46,823 bases of DNA from CAYLOP01 sp964385305 (GTDB lineage Bacteria > Chloroflexota > Anaerolineae > Anaerolineales > E44-bin32): contig CAYLOP010000008.1 of NCBI GenBank assembly GCA_964385305.1, forward strand, positions 1-46,823, written 5' to 3'. The notes beneath the pieces were generated by a model that saw nothing but the letters and a program-made list of their open reading frames with translations, did not search any database and had not been told where the DNA came from. The position numbers were made by a program, and so were the translations under genes. This document shows positions 41,366 through 46,823 of the stretch, in pieces; position 1 is the first letter of the stretch; each line of letters opens with the position of its first letter.

Positions 41366-43204
41366 CTAACCTTCCTCCTGCGCAAGGATCATATCAAAGA
41401 TCCAGTTCGCACTCAGCGGCAGACCATTGCTTCTTTGCGCGGATACGAACCTTTCTGCCTGAGATGGGAATGCAATCTGAAGCAGCATCCTCATTTGGCC
41501 ATCAGTATTCATCTCCACAACATACACCCTGTCGTGTGCTTGAATGAAGGCCTCGACTTCATCGTCAAGTGGAATCGCTCGCACACGCAGATAATCCACA
41601 GCGAGGCCCTTCTCTGCCAGCAAATCCCTAGCCTCTTGGATTGCTGGATCTGTTGACCCATAGCCAATAATCCCAATCCCTGCGTTGTTCATCGTTTGAA
41701 TGACCGGGCGTGGAAGGTACTTTCGGGCTGTCTCATGCTTCCGAAGAAGGCGTGTCATGTTATCTTCCCAATCTTCGGGACTCTCGCTATACATCGCCCG
41801 ATCGTTATGCCCCGTGCCGCGTGTGAAATACGCTGCAAGCGGGTGATCCGTGCCCGGAAGGGTTCGATACGTAATGCCATCCCCGTCGACATCGCGATAC
41901 CTGGCGAATTCACCGATCCGCTCAAGATCCTCTGCGCTGAGTATCTTCCCGTGATCAATGGGCTGATCGGGATAGGTGAAAGGTTTGGACATCCAAACAT
42001 TCATGCCCAAGTCAAGATCGCTGAGGACAAAGATCGGTGTCTGCAATCGATCGGCAAGATCGAATGCTCTCCAGCCAAACTCAAAGCATTCCGCGATACT
42101 CCCCGGGATCAACATCACCTGCCGAGTATCGCCATGCCCGAGAAAGCGGATGAACATCAAATCGCCTTGTGAGGTCCGAGTGGGTAAACCCGTGCTTGGT
42201 CCCATGCGTTGAACGTCCCAGATAACTACTGGGATCTCTGCGAAGAAGGCGAGCCCTGCGAATTCAGCCATCAACGATATTCCAGGACCAGAAGTTGATG
42301 TCATGGCACGTGCACCCATCCACCCAGCTCCGACCGCCATCCCTATCGCTGCGATCTCATCTTCGGCTTGGATCACAGCATAGGTCGCCTTCCCGGTCTC
42401 TGGATCATTCCGTAAGTTCGGTAAATGCTCCTCCAGGGCATCCGCCAGGCTCGAAGCCGGTGTGATCGGATACCATGCTGCGAAGTTCACACCCCCATAA
42501 ATAGCGCCTAAAGCGGCGGCGGTGTTGCCATCAATCAGTATTTGATCCTCTTTGCCCTCCATTCGCTCAACGCTGTATGGGTCGCTTTTCACAAGATTCT
42601 CACGCGCCCAGGATGCCGCCGCATGGACCATCTGCATGTTCAATTCGATGGGTCGCTTCTTACCGCGAAAGTGGGACATGAGCGCCGCTTCGATCTCCGA
42701 TAGATCTATCCTAAGCATCTCAGAAACGATTCCGACGTATGCCATATTCCCTATGTAATCTCGCAATTCGCGCGGAGGTGATATCTCTTTCACAAGATCC
42801 TGTATTGGCATCGGGTAGAAGGTCACATCTTTCTGTGTGCGCGGCTTGGGAAAATGATCATCATAAAAACAAACGCCTCCAGGCGGCAAGTTGTCCAAAT
42901 CCTCCGAGAACGTCACCAGGTTCATGGCGACAAGGATTTCACTCTCCTCCCTTCGAGCCGTGTACCCGTCCGCGTTCACCCGTACAATAAACCACGTCGG
43001 CAACCCTTGGATATTCGAGGGGAATAGATTTTTACCGCTTATTGGTATACCCATCTTAAAAAGCGCTCGAATCATCGCCATGTTCGATGTCTGGCTTCCG
43101 GAACCATTCACGGATGCTACGACCATTGAAAAATCGTTCACAACTGCCCCCGAAGATTGCCCAGGTTCTGCTAAATCCTCACTGGCAACACGTAATTGAG
43201 TCAT
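41366..43204 (-). CDS. korA: 2-oxoacid:ferredoxin oxidoreductase, gamma-alpha fusion subunit
   Basis: This encodes 612 residues: an N-terminal gamma domain (about 25-190, GSGSQTSNMAMI and a SGKNLFPSNIQG segment) fused to the alpha subunit (about 220-605). The alpha part has WYPITPASSLADAL, the Glu of IQAEDEIAAIG and TSGPGISLMAE. This is the two-subunit architecture of 2-oxoglutarate/2-oxoacid:ferredoxin oxidoreductases, unlike the four-subunit enzyme at 24851-27630. Its start overlaps the GntR regulator's stop (ATGA), which ties its expression to that regulator. The 2-oxoacid substrate is not determined by visible residues. Confidence 0.93.
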   Translation of the reverse strand: MTQLRVASEDLAEPGQSSGAVVNDFSMVVASVNGSGSQTSNMAMIRALFKMGIPISGKNLFPSNIQGLPTWFIVRVNADGYTARREESEILVAMNLVTFSEDLDNLPPGGVCFYDDHFPKPRTQKDVTFYPMPIQDLVKEISPPRELRDYIGNMAYVGIVSEMLRIDLSEIEAALMSHFRGKKRPIELNMQMVHAAASWARENLVKSDPYSVERMEGKEDQILIDGNTAAALGAIYGGVNFAAWYPITPASSLADALEEHLPNLRNDPETGKATYAVIQAEDEIAAIGMAVGAGWMGARAMTSTSGPGISLMAEFAGLAFFAEIPVVIWDVQRMGPSTGLPTRTSQGDLMFIRFLGHGDTRQVMLIPGSIAECFEFGWRAFDLADRLQTPIFVLSDLDLGMNVWMSKPFTYPDQPIDHGKILSAEDLERIGEFARYRDVDGDGITYRTLPGTDHPLAAYFTRGTGHNDRAMYSESPEDWEDNMTRLLRKHETARKYLPRPVIQTMNNAGIGIIGYGSTDPAIQEARDLLAEKGLAVDYLRVRAIPLDDEVEAFIQAHDRVYVVEMNTDGQMRMLLQIAFPSQAERFVSAQRSNGLPLSANWIFDMILAQEEG

Positions 43205-43941
43205 TCAAATTCACCCCATTGAGCTTCCAATTTACCATCACCACCCTTTTCGAAGCCCATCATTGGCTGGAAAAGGTTGATCTCTGGACGATGGAGTAAG
43301 GCGCCTGTATGTTCCACGAGAGCTTGATATCCTCTCTCATAATCCCCTTCTCGAATCGCATCAGCAATCTGCTTGTGATAACCCCATATCTCCTCCAAAT
43401 ATTTGTAATCTGTGTAGACATTGAGACCGATTTGCTCATACGCGTCCCAATAGGTTTCAAGAATGGCATGAACGAAGGGGTTCTTCAGGCGGGAATAAAT
43501 CGCGAGATGGAAATCACGATGTTCTTCATGGGGGATCTGGACCGGATTTCCACGTAATTGTTTAAAGGCGTCTTCAACCAATGCGCTTAGATGACTTTTA
43601 TCGGAGGGCTGTAATAAACGCACGGCTTTATACCAAAAACCAGCCTCGACGTGATTGCGCAGCACACCAAAGAACTCAAAGTTCGCAGGATCAAGCGCTA
43701 TCGCCAAGCGTAAGGCGATCCTCAGGCTGGGCAGCAACGAGAAACCAAGGGTACGCATCCCTCTCCTTGGCTTCACGTCAATCAAGCCAAGGAAGCGTGC
43801 CACCTCGAGTTGCTCCCGTAGTTTGCTGACACTTACCCCTAATCCCTTCGCTAGTTCTTCGATCGAGGGCAATTGCCGGCCAGGCTCACAGCCCTGCTCG
43901 ACAAGATAGTTCAAAAACTCTGATTCAAGATTGATCGACAT
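43201..43941 (-). CDS. GntR-family regulator with FCD ligand domain
   Basis: A 246-residue repressor-type protein. The N-terminal winged helix (about 5-70) carries GRQLPSIEELAKGLGVSVSKL, and the C-terminal FCD helical domain (about 90-225) shows the likely metal/carboxylate ligands in RNHVEAG, HRDFHLAIY, GYHKQI and LVEHTG. FCD regulators commonly sense organic acids. It is the first gene of an operon with korA and korB and probably controls its own promoter (44009-44037). Palindromes lie just after the predicted transcription start. The ribosome site GAGAAGGA is unusually close to the ATG (1-2 bases), so translation may be weak. Confidence 0.9.
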   Translation of the reverse strand: MSINLESEFLNYLVEQGCEPGRQLPSIEELAKGLGVSVSKLREQLEVARFLGLIDVKPRRGMRTLGFSLLPSLRIALRLAIALDPANFEFFGVLRNHVEAGFWYKAVRLLQPSDKSHLSALVEDAFKQLRGNPVQIPHEEHRDFHLAIYSRLKNPFVHAILETYWDAYEQIGLNVYTDYKYLEEIWGYHKQIADAIREGDYERGYQALVEHTGALLHRPEINLFQPMMGFEKGGDGKLEAQWGEFE

Positions 43942-43964
43942 GTCCTTCTCACTATAGTAGTATG

Positions 43965-43984
43965 CATCATTTAATCATATGATG
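43965..43984. promoter_or_regulatory. Candidate GntR operator
   Basis: CATCAT (43965-43970) and ATGATG (43979-43984) form an inverted repeat with an 8-base spacer, and ATCATATGAT (43974-43983) is a perfect 10-base palindrome inside it. A second short palindrome, ACTATAGT, lies at 43951-43958. All fall between the predicted transcription start (about 44002) and the regulator start codon, a place suited to autorepression. Confidence 0.45.
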
Positions 43985-44008
43985 AATAGGATATATTAGA
44001 TTAAGCAG

Positions 44009-44037
44009 AGTATATCACGCTGGCATTCGGTTGTCAA
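44009..44037 (-). promoter_or_regulatory. Promoter of the GntR-korAB operon
   Basis: On the minus strand, a perfect TTGACA (44037-44032) and TATACT (44014-44009) are 17 bases apart. The start of transcription is expected near 44002, giving a leader of about 60 bases that carries the candidate operator. Confidence 0.8.
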
Positions 44038-44164
44038 TTAAGCATGCATCGCTCGCCAGGCACCCTATTTTAGGCCTGGAAAACGACCCAAATTCGGAGG
44101 ATTCTAACCGGAAGGATGACGCTTCCCAATTCGCACAGCAGCCTCTCTTTCCCCTGACCTCTGG

Positions 44165-44170
44165 TAAAAT
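44165..44170 (+). promoter_or_regulatory. Possible -10 element of a leaderless transcript
   Basis: TAAAAT ends 6 bases before the ATG at 44177. If used, transcription would begin at or next to the start codon, and no ribosome site is present. The -35 region is not recognisable. Confidence 0.35.
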
Positions 44171-44176
44171 GCAGCT

Positions 44177-44788
44177 ATGATTTTAGGTCGTCTTTGGCTA
44201 TATTTATCGGGTCTCTTGCTGCTGGTCTTTGTAGTGCTCGTGCTGACGATCCCTCGCTGGCTTTTGCACCAACGCTTCAAGGACCAGATCTACACACTTG
44301 ACAAAGCACCGGCGCTACCAACCGCTGTCGTCCTGGGCGCTGGATTGCGGAGAGATGGTCGCCCCTCGACCGTCCTCGCCGATCGTGTGCGCACCGCCGC
44401 GCTGCTCTACGAGCAAGGGAAAGTAGATCAGATCATCATGAGCGGTTCTATCCGTGGTGCTGGCTACAACGAACCGATAGCGATGCGGGGCCTTGCTTCC
44501 GAATTGGGCGTACCGTATGAGGCAATCTTGCTCGATACGGGCGGAGACCGCACTTACCAATCCTGCCTGCGCACCTATCAAAACTTTGGCGTCGAGCAGG
44601 CCATTATCATTTCACAACAATTCCACCTCCCGAGGGCTCTCGCCCTTTGTGATGCCATTGGCATCACAGCCATCGGCGTAGCTGCCGACTTACATCCCTA
44701 TCGTGCCCAACTGATTTGGGAAATTCGCGAGATCCCAGCTACCATTCGAGCTTTATGGGACACCCGTCAATCTGCCAATCGCAATTAG
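44177..44788 (+). CDS. SanA/YdcF-like (DUF218) membrane-anchored protein
   Basis: A 203-residue protein with one N-terminal membrane helix (about 7-27) and a DUF218 domain. Conserved pieces are AVVLGAGLRRDGRPSTVLADRV, the IIMSGSIRGAGYNE segment, LLDTGGDRTYQSC and ISQQFHLPRALAL. Family members such as SanA, ElyC and YdcF act on envelope integrity or polyprenyl-linked precursors; the exact reaction is not established for most. No ribosome site precedes the ATG. The next gene follows 46 bases later on the same strand. Confidence 0.88.
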   Translation: MILGRLWLYLSGLLLLVFVVLVLTIPRWLLHQRFKDQIYTLDKAPALPTAVVLGAGLRRDGRPSTVLADRVRTAALLYEQGKVDQIIMSGSIRGAGYNEPIAMRGLASELGVPYEAILLDTGGDRTYQSCLRTYQNFGVEQAIIISQQFHLPRALALCDAIGITAIGVAADLHPYRAQLIWEIREIPATIRALWDTRQSANRN

Positions 44789-44834
44789 TCCCTATCCCAG
44801 CAACCACCACTGTTCGAGGAGGCTTAATACCTGC

Positions 44835-45416
44835 ATGAACCGCGATCAAGCACTTACAATTGTCCAAGAGTATGTCCAAAACCAGAACCTCATCCGCCAC
44901 ATGCTGGCTGTCGAAGCTGCAATGCGTGCCTATGCGGATTTGTACGGTGAGGATCCCGAGGAATGGGGAGTTGCCGGCTTGCTGCACGACTTCGATTGGG
45001 AGATCCACCCATCGCTTGAATCTCATCCGCAGGAGGGGGCACCGATATTGCGTGAACGTGGGGTCCCAGAGCACATTGTGCGTTGTGTCCTCAGCCACGC
45101 CGACCACACAGGCGTCCCGCGTAATTCGCTGATGGAGCGTGCGCTTTACGCTTGCGATGAGATTACGGGCCTCATCACGGCTGTGGCACTCGTACGTCCT
45201 TCACGTTCTTTGCATGATCTAAAGGTGAAATCCGTGCGAAAGAAATGGAAGGACCATCACTTCGCGGCGAACGTCGATCGATCCGAGATTGAGCGCGCTG
45301 CGCAGGAGCTTGGCGTCGATTTATGGGAACATGTCGACCGAGTCATCCAAGCCATGCGCGGCATCGCGGATGAGCTTGATCTTGCAGGAGACCCTGCTAC
45401 TGCGACCATGCAATAA
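44835..45416 (+). CDS. HD-domain phosphohydrolase
   Basis: A 193-residue HD-superfamily protein with the metal site intact: His22 (IRHMLAVE), His51-Asp52 (GLLHDFDWE), His88-His91 (SHADHT) and Asp109 (CDEITG). This group (HDIG-type) includes hydrolases of nucleotides and phosphate esters; the substrate is not evident. AGGAGG lies 12 bases before the ATG, longer than usual. Unlike the HD-like protein at 31623, its HD dyad is normal. The C terminus is a basic helix followed by a short acidic tail. Confidence 0.88.
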   Translation: MNRDQALTIVQEYVQNQNLIRHMLAVEAAMRAYADLYGEDPEEWGVAGLLHDFDWEIHPSLESHPQEGAPILRERGVPEHIVRCVLSHADHTGVPRNSLMERALYACDEITGLITAVALVRPSRSLHDLKVKSVRKKWKDHHFAANVDRSEIERAAQELGVDLWEHVDRVIQAMRGIADELDLAGDPATATMQ

Positions 45417-45463
45417 ACCCGCGAAATCTCATCACCAATACGCCTGAATTGAAATTCCGATCC

Positions 45464-45492
45464 TTGGGCATTAGCCTTTGTGCTGGTATAAT
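45464..45492 (+). promoter_or_regulatory. Promoter of the LysM protein gene
   Basis: TTGGGC (45464-45469) and a perfect TATAAT (45487-45492) are 17 bases apart. The leader to the ATG at 45528 is about 30 bases. Confidence 0.65.
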
Positions 45493-45527
45493 GCCACGAT
45501 CAAATTCATCGCATTCGTAAAAACAAA

Positions 45528-46670
45528 ATGGCCAAACAAACAGACGATTCCAAAACAGGCCGGCGTGTTTGTCCCACGTGTGGGACGAATCTCGGTGAGA
45601 ACGTCACAAGATGCGGCGTATGCGGCCATGATTTTCAAGCAAGCAGGAACCGCTCCGCAGTGCAAAACGCATCCCAGATCACCCTCTCCATCCCGCTTGC
45701 TATCACATTTCTTGCCATCTTCACCATACTTGCCGCTGGATTGACCTATGGCGCCACTCGCCTCTTCGCAGGCGGTGAACCGCGAGCACCATCCGAAACG
45801 CCGACCATCTCACCGACAGTGACCCAAACACCGGAGCCAACCGCGACGGAAACAACCATACCCTCCCCTACACCGCTTCCGACGCTTGAGTATATCATTC
45901 TCGAAAATGATACTTGTATTGGCATCGCCGTTCGCTACGACATCTCTGTTCAATCCATTCTGTTGCATAACCCTCGGTTGTCAACACAGTGTTTGCTCTC
46001 CGTCGGGCAGAAAATCTACCTCCCTCAACCGACGCCAACCCCATCACCCGAACCAACATCCACACTGCCTCCCGAGGAAGCCACGCGAGCTGCCTGTCAG
46101 ACAATCCCATATACGGTCGAAGCGAACGACACACTCGGTGCCATCGCACAAAATTACAACGTCGATATGCGAGCGATCATGGATTACAACAGCATGGCGA
46201 GCGAGACGGTGTACTTGGGGCAAGTGCTGATCATCCCGCTTTGCAAACGTCTCCCGACGCCAGGGCCAACGCCAACGCCCACTCCCCCACCACCCTATCC
46301 AGCGCCGAACCTCCTGCTTCCGCTCGACGGTGCATCTTTCACGTTAGCGAACGACACCGTGACACTGCAATGGGCTTCTGTTGGGGAGCTTCGCGAAAAC
46401 GAATCGTACAAAGTGACCTTGGAAGATATCACCGAGGGATCAGGAACCCAGCGCCTGGTGGATTATGTGAAAGACACCAAATATATTGTGCCAACGTCCT
46501 TCCGCCCTGCAGAAACCGCCCCACATATTATGCGCTGGCGGGTTGAGGTCGTTCGTCAAATTGGTACAACTTCCGGCGGTGACCCGCGCTACACGTCAGG
46601 AGGCGCGAGCAGCATGGAGCGTGATTTCACCTGGTCGGGCGCTGCCATTGAGATGACACCCACACCCTAA
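45528..46670 (+). CDS. Zinc-ribbon, membrane-anchored LysM protein
   Basis: This encodes 380 residues. A cytoplasmic zinc ribbon (Cys15/18 in CPTC and Cys29/32 in CGVC) is followed by one membrane helix (about 51-73) and a Thr/Pro-rich linker. Two LysM domains follow: about 117-165, starting YIILENDTCIGIA, and about 192-237, starting PYTVEANDTLGAIA. A second Pro/Thr linker leads to a C-terminal beta-rich domain (about 258-370) resembling carbohydrate- or cell-wall-associated modules. LysM binds peptidoglycan or other GlcNAc polymers. The inside zinc ribbon/outside LysM layout recurs in Chloroflexota. It has its own promoter and a terminator 23 bases after the stop. Confidence 0.88.
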   Translation: MAKQTDDSKTGRRVCPTCGTNLGENVTRCGVCGHDFQASRNRSAVQNASQITLSIPLAITFLAIFTILAAGLTYGATRLFAGGEPRAPSETPTISPTVTQTPEPTATETTIPSPTPLPTLEYIILENDTCIGIAVRYDISVQSILLHNPRLSTQCLLSVGQKIYLPQPTPTPSPEPTSTLPPEEATRAACQTIPYTVEANDTLGAIAQNYNVDMRAIMDYNSMASETVYLGQVLIIPLCKRLPTPGPTPTPTPPPPYPAPNLLLPLDGASFTLANDTVTLQWASVGELRENESYKVTLEDITEGSGTQRLVDYVKDTKYIVPTSFRPAETAPHIMRWRVEVVRQIGTTSGGDPRYTSGGASSMERDFTWSGAAIEMTPTP

Positions 46671-46692
46671 GATGAGACATCTCTGAAATCCA

Positions 46693-46723
46693 AAGCCCGG
46701 TGCTTTTCCACCGGGCTTCTTTC
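46693..46723 (+). terminator. Terminator of the LysM protein gene
   Basis: AAGCCCGGTG (46693-46702) and CACCGGGCTT (46709-46718) form a perfect 10-bp stem with a CTTTTC loop. CTTTC follows. The short T-run makes it a moderate intrinsic terminator. Confidence 0.75.
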
Positions 46724-46788
46724 ATGCAGGTAGGACGTAATGGCCTTTAGTACGTTCGACACATCCTTGCGGTTAGCAATAGAAAAAA

Positions 46789-46823
46789 TCACACACCCAG
46801 TTTCTCAATCGTCTCACGAACAT
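46789..46823 (-). pseudogene. Possible 3' end of a minus-strand gene at the right edge, perhaps frameshifted
   Basis: A minus-strand frame entering from the edge reads VRETIEKLGV and stops at 46789. Directly downstream, another frame reads VIFSIANRKDVSNVLKAI and continues to 46667, overlapping the LysM gene's stop. Removing one GT from a GTGTGTG run near the junction would join them. The part visible is too short to identify. It could be an eroded gene, an assembly error or coincidence. Confidence 0.25.

Noticed and set aside
1..46823. CRISPR arrays, insertion sequences, prophage
   Set aside because: I saw no regularly spaced direct repeats, transposase motifs, terminal inverted repeats or phage genes.

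Overview
The window looks like a chromosomal segment of an anaerobic or facultative bacterium, most likely a Chloroflexota member of the Anaerolineae type. That placement is inferred from GAF-repeat sensor arrays, a zinc-ribbon/Thr-Pro linker/LysM surface protein, ferredoxin-dependent oxidoreductases and moderate GC. I see no insertion sequence, phage gene, CRISPR array or rRNA.

Layout. (1) 1-770: a self-contained tRNA-Gly(CCC) cassette (consensus promoter, tRNA, terminator) and a small unknown minus-strand gene. (2) 1242-12176: a tightly coupled signalling operon of one receiver protein, three large membrane proteins built from HAMP and GAF domains with no output domain, a ParA-type ATPase, and a PAS-GAF-histidine kinase ending in two receiver domains that lack the phospho-acceptor Asp. 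(3) 12443-18346: an EamA transporter, argF, an alanine-dehydrogenase-like gene, a CoA-transferase and pyruvate kinase. (4) 18382-27630, minus strand: an eight-gene operon, korD-korA-korB-korC, a HdrA-HdrA-MvhD triple fusion, a HdrC/HdrB-like fusion, etfA and etfB. It encodes a four-subunit 2-oxoacid:ferredoxin oxidoreductase plus a probable flavin-based electron-bifurcating Hdr-Etf complex. (5) 28272-37868, plus strand, divergent from (4): two acyl-CoA-synthetase subunits (the beta one carrying a C-terminal FixX-like ferredoxin), a short citryl-CoA-lyase-like protein, an HD-like protein, a split aconitase/isopropylmalate-isomerase, an MFS carrier, an isocitrate/isopropylmalate dehydrogenase and an MmgE/PrpD protein. 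(6) 38010-43941, minus strand: a membrane protein, a second EamA transporter, and a GntR regulator in operon with a second, two-subunit 2-oxoacid:ferredoxin oxidoreductase. (7) 44177-46670, plus strand: a SanA-like protein, an HD hydrolase and a LysM protein.

The most notable reading joins regions 4 and 5. Between them they could encode every step linking succinyl-CoA, 2-oxoglutarate, isocitrate, citrate, citryl-CoA, and acetyl-CoA plus oxaloacetate: the six-carbon half of a reductive TCA cycle with two-step citrate cleavage, next to a complex that could supply or consume low-potential ferredoxin. Substrates and direction are inferred, not shown; several proteins carry non-standard signature residues, so a related tricarboxylate pathway is also possible. 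The second candidate system is the signalling operon, whose membrane sensors have no catalytic output and are coupled to a ParA ATPase.
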